Shown piece after piece: positions 38,703 to 46,613 of a stretch of DNA of 64,000 nt (its first letter is position 1; each line of letters begins with the position of its first letter). Both the position numbers and the translations under genes were made by a program. A model generated the notes under the pieces. It was given only the letters and a program-made list of their open reading frames with translations, was not told where the DNA came from and ran no database searches. The DNA is from Achromobacter arsenitoxydans SY8 (lineage in GTDB: Bacteria; Pseudomonadota; Gammaproteobacteria; Burkholderiales; Burkholderiaceae_B): positions 1 to 64,000 of the forward strand of contig NZ_AGUF01000040.1 of the NCBI RefSeq assembly GCF_000236785.1. The letters are read 5' to 3'.

Positions 38703-39386
38703 TCAGAGATTCGGGTACTTGCCGATGAGTTCGAACACGCCGTTGATGACGAACTGCACGCCCATGCACACCAGCAAAAAGCCCATGACGCGCGCGATCG
38801 CCTCGACGCCGCTCTTGCCGATCACGGCCACGATGCGGCCCGCCCAGTGCAGGCACACCCAGAACAGCACGCCCAGCAGCGAAAACACAATGACCGGCGC
38901 CACGGCCACGACCCAGCGCGCGTAGTCAGGTTCGATCGCGCTATCCACCGACGCCGCGCCGCTGATGATCATCGCGATCGTGCCCGGCCCCGCCGTGCCC
39001 GGCAGCGCCAGGGGCACGAAGGCGATATTCGGGCTCTCGCGCTCCAGCGCGTCGGCTGTCGCCTCCGCCTCCAGCGCGCGCGGCTGGTCCGATGGAAACA
39101 GCATGCTGAAGCCGATGGTCACCACGATAAGGCCGCCCGCGATGCGCAGCCCGGGAATCGAGATGCCGAAGGTATGCATCAGCAGCGCGCCGGCGTAATA
39201 GGTCACCAGCATGATGCCGACCACATAGAACGCGGCCTGGGTTACCTGGCGCTGCCGTTCCCGGAATGGAATCTGCTGGCCCAGCGACAGCAGCAGCGTC
39301 ATGGACGTCAGCGGATTGGCCAGCGGCAGCATCAAGGCCAGGCCCAGGCTGACTAGCTTGCCCAGTTGGATCAATTCGTCGGTCAT
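38703..39386 (-). CDS. MarC family integral membrane protein
   Basis: A 227-residue inner-membrane protein with six hydrophobic helices. MarC features include LALMLPLANPLTSMTLLLSLG (in segments, about 16-36), FPSDQPRALEAE in the cytosolic loop, FVPLALPGTAGPGTIAMIIS (about 122-141) and VARVMGFLLVCMGVQFVI-type closing helices. Despite the name, MarC proteins have no proven drug-transport role. The stop is only 3 bp from the convergent TetR stop. Confidence 0.9.
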   Translation of the reverse strand: MTDELIQLGKLVSLGLALMLPLANPLTSMTLLLSLGQQIPFRERQRQVTQAAFYVVGIMLVTYYAGALLMHTFGISIPGLRIAGGLIVVTIGFSMLFPSDQPRALEAEATADALERESPNIAFVPLALPGTAGPGTIAMIISGAASVDSAIEPDYARWVVAVAPVIVFSLLGVLFWVCLHWAGRIVAVIGKSGVEAIARVMGFLLVCMGVQFVINGVFELIGKYPNL

Positions 39387-39934
39387 GGAGGCTCGCTAGA
39401 GGGGTCGCGGCAGGCGGCCCGCACAGAGGGACCTGCCTGAAGCGCCGGTCGGTCGCCGGCCCGCGCAAGGCACTCTACCTTACCAAGCTTTGCGGTTCAT
39501 GCCCTGCTGGCGGCGGCGCAGAGGCCGCTTGAACCCGCAAGACACGCCGTTGAGCCGCCCGATGATTGCCCGGGCCGAAGCCGGAGACTGACGGCTTACC
39601 ACACGGAAATCGTAGAGGACAAGGCGTAACCGTCTGGTGGGTAGCCACCGAGATTGTGTGGGCACTGCTTGCGCGCTGGTATCCAAAGCTCAAGCGTCCG
39701 AACCGCATCAAACCCCTCCGAAACTATTAGGGCAAGTCCTAGCAATCGCTCGATAGATCGGGACCAGTCCCATATACGAGAAGCCAGCGATTGCGCAGGA
39801 TTGAGCGCTATTCGCCGGCCACCTCTGGCTACTGCATAGCGACGAGGCCCGCGTCCTCCTTAACGACCTCACAGAGTCCCCTCAGGCCCGCCTTCGCAAG
39901 TTGGAAGCGCTGGCGCGGGAGAAGGAATCTTCCA
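39387..39934. other. Left edge of accessory island, 548 bp, no intact gene
   Basis: This links MarC to the effector gene. It contains short, apparently broken open frames on the plus strand: one ending at an in-frame stop near 39730 (segment VWWVATEIVWALLARWYPKL), and one at 39805-39942 described separately. Codon use is less biased than in core genes. It probably holds the remains of a gene that once preceded the effector. No promoter was clear. Confidence 0.4.
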
Positions 39935-39942
39935 ATGGCTAA
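39805..39942 (+). pseudogene. 3' fragment of a lost gene overlapping the effector start
   Basis: The frame after a TGA at 39802-39804 reads FAGHLWLLHSDEARVLLNDL, then TESPQARLRKLEALAREKES, and ends at a TAA (39940-39942) that overlaps the effector ATG by 8 bp. The plausible protein-like composition and the overlap suggest the C-terminus of an upstream partner, for example a T6SS adaptor or chaperone, once coupled to the effector. No start codon or N-terminal part is visible. The family is not identified. Confidence 0.4.
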
Positions 39943-42895
39943 AGCAAGTGCTGGCAGTGCAACGTCGACACCGGCATGCAGTCCGCGCGTTCCCATCCTG
40001 CCCATCCGCTACGCGGTCGTGCCCAACGCGGGCGGCGCGCCGCTGTACCGGTATGCCGAGTCCGGCTTCAAGCTGGAGCAGGGCTTACCCAGGATCGAGC
40101 TCTCCTCCTACACCTTGCGGGCGCTTCGGCCTGGGTACGTCTACGTCTTCATGAAGGGCTCCAAGGGCGAAAAGTTTGTCATCCATGAATACGACGGCGA
40201 GGGCCACTACAAGGAACTGACCTACCTGGGTCTGGAACAGTATCACCGCAGGGATCGTTACCGGACCGTAAGCAGCCGGGGTTGGGTTTGGGCCGATACG
40301 AGCCCCGACACCGCCAGCGAAGTCTGGATCGGCTTCAGCCCGCACCTATGGACCAATGCCGTCACAGCCAGGATGGCGGCGGACCCGTCTGCGCGCAAAC
40401 GCCATATGCGCCAGATCGACATGGCTGAGTTGACCTCTGGCGAGAAAACCCCCTCAAGCCAGCCGCACGTGTTGCCCGCCAGCGCATTGAGCCATTGGGT
40501 CGAGGACTTCAAGCCCAGGGACCAGCGCATGGACCTGGATTGGAGCAGCCATTCCAGCAAGGACGATCTGCCCATCAGCACCTTTCTGGCCCAGGGGCAG
40601 CACTATCGCTACACGCAGCCGCGGGTGCCGGTGGTAGTCGTACTTAATGATGCGGAGGGCTTGAGCCTGGATCTCGGCCTTTCGGTCGCTGCCTACCAGC
40701 ACCAACTGCGCGACATCTTGCCAAGCCAACAGCATGAGGCCATTGCAAAACAAGGCAAAGCGGAGTTCGCCGTACCCGCCTGCTTCAGCCAGGATGTCGA
40801 AAAGCTGAGTGTCCAAAGCCAGCGCTATCACCATAAGAATCTGGTTGCGATACTGCTGGAGCAGACGCTGCAATCCATGTACCCGGCGGACCAGACGCCG
40901 CCGGACACCCTGGCCAGGTTGCGCGACGAATACCAGCGCAAGCAAGTTGGCGGTAGGCGCCGGGCGACGCTTTCCGAATTGCGCTATCAGGTTCTTACCG
41001 ATAGCCGCATCTCGCCGATGGGCCGACGCCTCGCTGAGCGCATTGATACCGCCAAATATCACGCCTTCCTGGCCGAACGCGACCAGCGCGAGGCGCACCT
41101 GCGATCCTGCCTCGACACCGCCCTGAAGGCTTGCCGTGACCATGACCGATGGCTGGCCACGGCAGAGTCTGAGCACCGGGACGTTCCCACCAGCCTGGCC
41201 GCCGCGCTGGCCGCCTACGACCGTGACGAGCGCCTGTCGGCCGGGGGGCTGGAAGTGTCTCTGGCCCTGATGATCCACCCCATGAGCCAGGCCCTGCCGG
41301 GCACCGAAGACGACGACGCGCGATTCCAGCGGCTGTCCGCCTGGCTGGACAGGCAGGACAGTCCGCTTTACATGGCGCTGGCGCCATTCAACCCTTTCAA
41401 GGAAAAGGCAGATTCGGTCGGCACGCTGTTGGGGGCCGCCGACAACGCCATCGAAGGGCTGGCCGGCCGCTTCCCCGCCATGACCGGAATCACCGACTTG
41501 ACGGCTGAGGCGGTGACGACCGTGGTGCTCACGCGTCTGCCAGGCAAGACGCGCTGGACCGCCAGCGACAGTTTGCGGCAGCGGGTGCTGGCCGCCGTCC
41601 AAGAGGCCAATGGGGAGAAAGCCTTGGGATTGATTGGCGCGCGCTACCGCGTCACCGACCAGGCAGTGCTGAACGATGCCTACAGCAAGGAAGTGAACAA
41701 TTTTCTTCAGTCCGGGATGGCCGAAGTCACCGAGAATAAGCGTGTCCGAATCACCGGTACCCGTACCGTCACCGTCGAGCAGGCCCTTACCCGGCGCGTG
41801 CGCCCGAACGTCTCGGCGTTGCTGACCACTGCCGGGGGTGGGGGGCTGAATGTGGGCATGCTTTGGTTCAATGTGATCAGCCTCAAGTCCGCGTATGCGA
41901 GCTTGGAGAAGGACGCCGACGTTGCCGCTTCCGCCGCTTTTGCGTCCGCAATCTTCGGCGTGGCAGGGGCCACGGCCGCCGTTTTGGTCAGCGCCCGCGC
42001 AACGCAGAAGGTGCTTGTGCTGCGCTATGCGGCAGCGGCGCCGGGTATGGAATTTGGCAATGGGTTCATGCGGTTCATTGCGGGAAATTTGTTCGCGCGG
42101 TTGGCGGGGTATCCCGCGATATTGGCCGGTTTAGCTTCTGATGGAGCGTCCTTTTTCCGAAAGCGGCAGCATGGCGATGGCGTAGCCGCTGACTATACGG
42201 TCGGCGGCGGCGTTCTGGTCGGGCTTGGTTCTGCTGTCGTACTTGAAGGCGCCTTAGCCATTGCAGGCCCAACAGTGGTAATTCCATACGCCGGGTGGGC
42301 TGCCGCGGCGATCGTGCTTGTGGGCGCTGGGATTCTTGCCGGTGGCGTATGGCTTCACTCCCTAGCGGCGGCACGCGTTCACAGCCCCCTCGAACTCTGG
42401 GCGGCTCGCGGCATCTTTGGCACGCGCAAGAACGACGGCGAAATCCGCACTGGCATCGCGTTAGACGCAGACAAGATGCTTCCCCCCTTTGACGACGTGG
42501 CCGAGGAAATCAAGGCCTGGTATGCCGCGTACTACGCGCCGCAACTCCTGGAAAAGCACGAGGCCGAGGTGCTGGGTGTCAAGGATGTCGACAGCCGGTG
42601 GCAAAGCGCATCCTCATGGTCAATCACGAGGAGTGCCACTCCAAGCGTCGTGGAGTTCACCGTTTTGTGTCGGGGATACCTCATCGGGCAAAGCGCTTGG
42701 TCCGAAATACTCGAACAAGACAAAGTGTGCGTTCCCGCCACCCCTGCCTGCTACGACACCGCGGCAGGGCTGGTCCTGCATTACAGGAAGGAAATCACGG
42801 ATGCTCATCAAATGATATTGACGGTCAATTACAGCCCAAATCAGGGCATGGATGAAAGTGCCGTGGCCACCGTGCAGTTCAAGTTGGAGGGCTGA
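39935..42895 (+). CDS. VasX/BTH_I2691-type T6SS effector, probable membrane-disrupting toxin
   Basis: A 986-residue protein. The N-terminal VasX-type domain has VPILPIRYAVVPNAGGAPLY (about 20-39) and the MIX-like core YTLRALRPGYVYVFMKG (about 60-76). A long central helical region follows. A hydrophobic block from about 620 to 815 has several membrane-helix candidates (around SALLTTAGGGGLNVGMLWF, AASAAFASAIFGVAGATAAV, FIAGNLFARLAGYPAILAGL, PYAGWAAAAIVLVGAGILAG). A C-terminal beta-type domain of about 150 residues ends VQFKLEG. This layout is that of T6SS colicin-like, membrane-active effectors. AAGGAA lies 8 nt before the ATG. A DUF6708 gene follows by 4 bp. Toxic activity is inferred from the family. 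Confidence 0.85.
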   Translation: MAKASAGSATSTPACSPRVPILPIRYAVVPNAGGAPLYRYAESGFKLEQGLPRIELSSYTLRALRPGYVYVFMKGSKGEKFVIHEYDGEGHYKELTYLGLEQYHRRDRYRTVSSRGWVWADTSPDTASEVWIGFSPHLWTNAVTARMAADPSARKRHMRQIDMAELTSGEKTPSSQPHVLPASALSHWVEDFKPRDQRMDLDWSSHSSKDDLPISTFLAQGQHYRYTQPRVPVVVVLNDAEGLSLDLGLSVAAYQHQLRDILPSQQHEAIAKQGKAEFAVPACFSQDVEKLSVQSQRYHHKNLVAILLEQTLQSMYPADQTPPDTLARLRDEYQRKQVGGRRRATLSELRYQVLTDSRISPMGRRLAERIDTAKYHAFLAERDQREAHLRSCLDTALKACRDHDRWLATAESEHRDVPTSLAAALAAYDRDERLSAGGLEVSLALMIHPMSQALPGTEDDDARFQRLSAWLDRQDSPLYMALAPFNPFKEKADSVGTLLGAADNAIEGLAGRFPAMTGITDLTAEAVTTVVLTRLPGKTRWTASDSLRQRVLAAVQEANGEKALGLIGARYRVTDQAVLNDAYSKEVNNFLQSGMAEVTENKRVRITGTRTVTVEQALTRRVRPNVSALLTTAGGGGLNVGMLWFNVISLKSAYASLEKDADVAASAAFASAIFGVAGATAAVLVSARATQKVLVLRYAAAAPGMEFGNGFMRFIAGNLFARLAGYPAILAGLASDGASFFRKRQHGDGVAADYTVGGGVLVGLGSAVVLEGALAIAGPTVVIPYAGWAAAAIVLVGAGILAGGVWLHSLAAARVHSPLELWAARGIFGTRKNDGEIRTGIALDADKMLPPFDDVAEEIKAWYAAYYAPQLLEKHEAEVLGVKDVDSRWQSASSWSITRSATPSVVEFTVLCRGYLIGQSAWSEILEQDKVCVPATPACYDTAAGLVLHYRKEITDAHQMILTVNYSPNQGMDESAVATVQFKLEG

Positions 42896-42945
42896 GGAAG
42901 TGGCTATATCGTGGCAGTTTTCAAGACAGGGCAGAACGGGCTTGG
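42851..42945 (+). repeat. 95-bp direct repeat, copy A (effector end / immunity start)
   Basis: This spans the last 14 effector codons, the stop, and the first 15-16 codons of the DUF6708 gene. It matches copy B (43797-43891) over 95 bp with 8 mismatches counted by eye and no gaps. Confidence 0.9.
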
Positions 42946-43766
42946 CGCCAGCTATCGGCGATCAATTGGTCAGCGTTGATCGGCATGTTCTCTGCCTGCG
43001 GAATCCATGGATAGCGGATTCAGTGTTCATGGGGAAAATGTACACGTCATCCATGCTATTTCTCTTCTTGCTGTTTATTTGGCTTGGGTGGGACTCTGGA
43101 ATTTGGCGTATATCAAATGCCTCCGACCTTCTGTCACTCCTATTGGCTCAAGTAGTAGCTCCATTCTTCGCTGCCCCTCTTTTGTGGTACCGAATTTTCT
43201 ACATAAAACGCCTATCCAACTTCTACTTCAACCGCAAAACCCAGCGCATTTACTACCAGCGCAACAAGACGCTGATAGCCTTCGATTGGGCCGAGACTGA
43301 GGGCGGCGTATTCGTGCGTAACGAGTTTGGCGGCAGCTCGTTCAGCACGAATTTTGCCTTGGCCTTCGGCCCGCGGCCGGCGCCGGGCGAAGAGAAGAAA
43401 CGCATCGCCCTCTGGGTCGACAGCAACGCATCCACCAATCCCGACCCGCGCCACGTTGCCCAGGTTTGGGAGTACATCCGTCAGTTCATGGAAAAAGGCC
43501 CCGACCGGTTGCCCGAGCCAGGCGAGCCGAACTGGTGGTATGTGCCGCTACACAGCATCTGTCTGACACCGGCCGCAGCTTGGCGCCATTACGCCCCATG
43601 GCGTACCGGCGAGCCGGGCGAGCGGCAGGGTAAGAAGAACTGGCTGTTGCCGATGTGGCTGGTGCTGTTCCCCTACAACCTGTTTTCGGCATTGTGCTGG
43701 TGCGCAGTCTGCCGCCTGTTCAACGTGCGAGCCGCGCCGCCGCCCGCGCAAGCTTTGGAAGGTTGA
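42900..43766 (+). CDS. DUF6708-type membrane protein, putative immunity protein 1
   Basis: 288 residues, starting at GTG (42900) with GGAGG 9 nt upstream. Two adjacent helices (about 50-70, SSMLFLFLLFIWLGWDSGIW; about 78-102, LLSLLLAQVVAPFFAAPLLW) precede a soluble domain with FNRKTQRIYYQRNKTLIAFD (about 111-130) and the DUF6708 hallmark VWEYIRQFMEKGPDRLPEPG (about 190-209). Another hydrophobic stretch lies near 247-267. It directly follows the VasX-type effector and has a paralogue at 44452. The mid-part (43020-43270) is notably AT-rich. Immunity to a membrane toxin by a membrane protein is a reasonable inference. Confidence 0.72.
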   Translation: MAISWQFSRQGRTGLAPAIGDQLVSVDRHVLCLRNPWIADSVFMGKMYTSSMLFLFLLFIWLGWDSGIWRISNASDLLSLLLAQVVAPFFAAPLLWYRIFYIKRLSNFYFNRKTQRIYYQRNKTLIAFDWAETEGGVFVRNEFGGSSFSTNFALAFGPRPAPGEEKKRIALWVDSNASTNPDPRHVAQVWEYIRQFMEKGPDRLPEPGEPNWWYVPLHSICLTPAAAWRHYAPWRTGEPGERQGKKNWLLPMWLVLFPYNLFSALCWCAVCRLFNVRAAPPPAQALEG

Positions 43767-43796
43767 GGCTGGGATTTGGTGGCGCAGCGGGGATTT

Positions 43797-43891
43797 GATG
43801 AAAGCGCCGTGGCCACCGTGCAGTTCAAGTTGGAGGAGTAAGGCAGTGGCTATATCGTGGCAGTTTTCAAGACAAGGCAGAACTAGCTTGG
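43797..43891 (+). repeat. 95-bp direct repeat, copy B (relic junction)
   Basis: It encodes a relic effector tail (DESAVATVQFKLEE plus stop) and a relic immunity start (VAISWQFSRQGRTSLV). Beyond 43891 the similarity to copy A ends abruptly, marking a recombination junction. Confidence 0.9.
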
Positions 43892-44044
43892 TGGCGGCTA
43901 GCGGACAAGGCCAAGTATGCCGGCGAGAATGCCCCCGTAAGTGGCAGCGCAACGCTCATCCCCAACTACTTCGAATCCATGAAGGCGCAGGCTGCAGCCC
44001 CTCCGGAACTGTCCAAGGTCCTCGCTAGGCAGGTATTTTCGTGA
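43892..44044 (+). pseudogene. C-terminal fragment of an unidentified gene, fused to relic immunity start
   Basis: Right after copy B the frame reads WRLADKAKYAGENAPVSGSA, then TLIPNYFESMKAQAAAPPEL, and ends SKVLARQVFS with a TGA. It looks like the C-terminus of a real protein, but it has no start of its own and lies in a different frame from the relic immunity start. The next fragment begins with a GTG overlapping this stop (GTGA), so the lost gene was probably coupled to it. The family is not recognised. Confidence 0.45.
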
Positions 44045-44196
44045 GCTACGCCGGGGCAATGTCATTTCCCGACATCTACAGCAAGAGGATCAAAGAGTTT
44101 GAAAAAATCATATCCACCACGGTGAACGATTCAATCGCCTGGGTGATGCTCATCGGGCCCCACCGGCCTGTTGGGAAAGTCGCTCACTTGCTTTGA
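44041..44196 (+). pseudogene. 5' fragment, overlapping the previous stop
   Basis: A 51-codon frame starts at a GTG that overlaps the upstream stop by 4 bp. It reads VSYAGAMSFPDIYSKRIKEF, then EKIISTTVNDSIAWVMLIGP, and then breaks. The following open frame (44171-44455) overlaps it in another phase and looks like its continuation after a frameshift or deletion near 44165. No family is recognised. Confidence 0.4.
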
Positions 44197-44455
44197 TCTG
44201 ACTTCGCTTCACAACGCTCGGGAATGCATGGTTACACCACTAGGAGGCACGGAAACGGAATTTGGCCGGTCAATTCAAATGCATGAAGACACTCAAGTGG
44301 AGTTGGAGTATTTGTACTTCCCTGATCCCGTTCAACAGCCCGGCTTAGCACTACAAAAGCCCGATGCGCCAGCTCCATTGATATTCACTTCTGGCGGGTG
44401 GTTCATTGCCCCCATTGATCCGAGCAAGCTCGAACCTGTTGCACGGCCTAAATGA
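44171..44455 (+). pseudogene. 3' fragment coupled to the second DUF6708 gene
   Basis: A 94-codon frame (LLGKSLTCFDLTSLHNAREC at its start, VARPK at its end) opens at a TTG without a good ribosome site. It ends in a TGA that overlaps the ATG of the next DUF6708 gene (ATGA). It is probably the C-terminal part of a degraded gene, possibly a second effector, whose immunity gene survives intact downstream. If translated alone, it would be a 94-residue protein of unknown function. Confidence 0.45.
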
Positions 44456-45399
44456 TGTCAGAAATCAAGCGTTTGCCTCGCAATTTGCGCGTCGGTGGTA
44501 CGCAACTTAGCAGAGTTATCCACGCCGGCGTTCCTCCCTTCCCTGATGGGATACGGCAAGTTAACGATCAGTGTGCAGAAATTTTTTGCTATGCGAATTT
44601 CACCCAAAGTGGTGCTGCCGGCTTCATTGGAAGTATGTTCGTCGTAGCGGTAGCCGGCATGTTCTTTGCCCTTGGCATAATGGGTTCAGAGCATATGACG
44701 TATCGTGTCGCTGGAGATATGCTTTTTTCCGTATTAATTGCTGTAGCAATAGCACTTCTCTTCTATTTCGGGAGCGGCGCTCACCGGAGTAGAGGCGGGT
44801 TTATCCGAATCCATCGGGGCACGCGAAAACTCTACTTCATATACCCGCGCCAAAAGCGCCTACACATACTCGACTGGGACCAACTCGAAGCCCTGGCAGG
44901 CTACATTCCCATCGTATCTGCAAGTGGCTATGCCAGCCGACACCCGCTTTATCTTATTGGCGTCGACTACAGCATGGATCCTCCAACCGAGATCTGCGTG
45001 GCGTGCGGCAATCTCGGACTGTTCGATGGCGACCGGTCGGCCAAGGCTCTCTGGTCGTATCTTCAAGTCTTCATGGAACGGGGGCCAGAGGGCCTGCCCG
45101 AGCCCCCAGTGGTTCCGCCACGACAGAGCCGCTGGCAAGAGACCCTGCAACCCTACCGCGACTGGTATGCAGGGCTGCGAGGCAGGTTGACGCGGCGCTA
45201 CGGCCTGCTCAAGGCGCCCATCACCATTCCACTCTGGCTGGGTTGGCTGCTGATCAACGCATTTCCCGACAGCGTCGAGGCTTTCATCCAATACAACGTG
45301 CCGTACACGCAGTTTCCGAAAGAGATTGATCGACTGTGCGGTTTTGAGAAGAAGCGCAAGCCGGTAATTCGTGTCAACGGGAAGCGTATTGATCCATAG
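44452..45399 (+). CDS. DUF6708-type membrane protein, putative immunity protein 2
   Basis: 315 residues, paralogous to the gene at 42900. It has the N-terminal PDGIRQVNDQCAEIFCYANF (about 27-46), two helices (AGFIGSMFVVAVAGMFFALG, about 54-73; VAGDMLFSVLIAVAIALLFY, about 86-105), IHRGTRKLYFIYPRQKRLHI and the DUF6708 hallmark ALWSYLQVFMERGPEGLPEP (about 200-219). A third helix candidate (ITIPLWLGWLLINAF) lies near 256-270. It is coupled by 4 bp to the fragment upstream. No intact cognate effector is present, so it may be an orphan immunity gene kept for protection against relatives. Confidence 0.7.
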   Translation: MMSEIKRLPRNLRVGGTQLSRVIHAGVPPFPDGIRQVNDQCAEIFCYANFTQSGAAGFIGSMFVVAVAGMFFALGIMGSEHMTYRVAGDMLFSVLIAVAIALLFYFGSGAHRSRGGFIRIHRGTRKLYFIYPRQKRLHILDWDQLEALAGYIPIVSASGYASRHPLYLIGVDYSMDPPTEICVACGNLGLFDGDRSAKALWSYLQVFMERGPEGLPEPPVVPPRQSRWQETLQPYRDWYAGLRGRLTRRYGLLKAPITIPLWLGWLLINAFPDSVEAFIQYNVPYTQFPKEIDRLCGFEKKRKPVIRVNGKRIDP

Positions 45400-45424
45400 A
45401 ACTTTTTTCGTCGATGAGCATGTC

Positions 45425-45598
45425 GTGTCTGGCACGCCGTCTCACACCCTAACGCCAAAGCGGCCCGGGCCAGGTTTTACCGGAGAACTGGCTCTGCCCG
45501 ATGGCGCCAGACGGATCAATGGGCGGTGTATCAAGCTTGAAACATACGCAAAGTCGAACGGCTTGCGCACCCTGGACCCATCGCGTGCGCCCGCCTGA
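45425..45598 (+). pseudogene. N-terminal fragment of a third DUF6708-like gene
   Basis: A 57-codon frame contains ALPDGARRINGRCIKLETYA, which lines up with FPDGIRQVNDQCAEIFCYAN at the same position of the paralogue at 44452 (Pro-Asp-Gly, Asn, Cys, Tyr-Ala shared). It then stops without membrane helices or the GPEGLP motif. A GTG at 45425 is a possible start. It marks the right edge of the island. Confidence 0.5.
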
Positions 45599-45787
45599 CG
45601 CGTAGTGCGAAGCCGCAACGGAAATGGACGGCAACCTGCCGGACGGTTCCGCTTGCATCACCAATGTTGATTTTCAATATCCACTAAACTGATGCAAAAC
45701 CTGCGGCGGGCCGCGCTGCCTAGCATACAAGCGCCCGCCGCCCGCGGCATTGCCGCGGCGCATTGCCTTTGCCTTCCGGAGTTTCCC

Positions 45788-46591
45788 TTGAGCGACATCT
45801 ATCACTTCAGCCGCGGCACCGCCCCGCTGCTGATCTCCATCCCCCATCTCGGCAGCCAGATCCCCGACGCTCAGCGCGCGCAAATGACGCCGCTGGCCCT
45901 TGAATCCGGCGACACGGACTGGCATCTGGACACGCTGTACCAGTTTGCCCAGGCGCTGGGCGCGTCCGTGCTGGGCGCGCGCTATTCGCGCTACGTGGTG
46001 GACCTGAACCGCCCGCCCAACGACGAAAGCCTCTACCCGGGCCAGACCAAGACCGGCCTGTGCCCCACCCAGGCCTTCCGCGGCGACGCGCTCTATCAGA
46101 ACGACGCCGTGCTCACGGACGACGAGCGCGCCCACCGCCTGCAGATGTACTGGCAGCCCTATCACGCCCAACTGCGCGCCGAGCTGGACCGCATCAAGGC
46201 GGAACACGGCACCGTGCTGCTGTGGGAAGCCCATTCGATCGCCAGCGTCCTGCCGCGCCTGTTCGAGGGCAAGCTGCCCGACCTGAACATCGGCACCTCC
46301 GACGGCGCCGCCTGCGCGCCCGACATCCTGGCGGCGGTCCAGGCGCAGCTGGACGACTGCAAGGATTACACCTGGGCCGTCAACGGCCGCTTCAAGGGCG
46401 GCTACATCACGCGCCACTACGGCTCGCCGGCGGACAACATCCACGCCATCCAGCTTGAAATGTGCCAGTCGACCTACATGGACGAAACCCGTCCGTACGG
46501 CTATCGCCCCGACCTGGCCGACAAGGTCATTCCGGTGGTCGAAGCCATGGTGACGGCCGCCCTGCGCCGGACCGTCGCTCGCCAGGGCTGA
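45788..46591 (+). CDS. hutG: N-formylglutamate deformylase
   Basis: A 267-residue zinc amidohydrolase releasing formate from N-formyl-L-glutamate, the last step of one histidine-degradation route. Family features are the start TAPLLISIPHLGSQIP (about 10-25), SGDTDWHLDTLYQFA (about 36-50) with the metal Asp/His, RYVVDLNRPPNDESLYPGQ (about 67-85), HRLQMYWQPYHAQL, WEAHSI and FKGGYITRHYG. The start is TTG at 45788 with CGGAG 6 nt upstream; the open frame to 45692 lacks one. No other hut catabolic gene is adjacent, though hutD lies 2.8 kb downstream. Confidence 0.92.
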   Translation: MSDIYHFSRGTAPLLISIPHLGSQIPDAQRAQMTPLALESGDTDWHLDTLYQFAQALGASVLGARYSRYVVDLNRPPNDESLYPGQTKTGLCPTQAFRGDALYQNDAVLTDDERAHRLQMYWQPYHAQLRAELDRIKAEHGTVLLWEAHSIASVLPRLFEGKLPDLNIGTSDGAACAPDILAAVQAQLDDCKDYTWAVNGRFKGGYITRHYGSPADNIHAIQLEMCQSTYMDETRPYGYRPDLADKVIPVVEAMVTAALRRTVARQG

Positions 46592-46613
46592 CAGCCAGAA
46601 GCCGCCTGCCGCC

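Noticed and set aside
43795-44028. Short open frame across repeat copy B read as a gene
   Set aside because: It is read in the phase of the relic immunity start joined to out-of-frame sequence after 43891; it lacks the rest of the DUF6708 protein and is better explained as a recombination relic.
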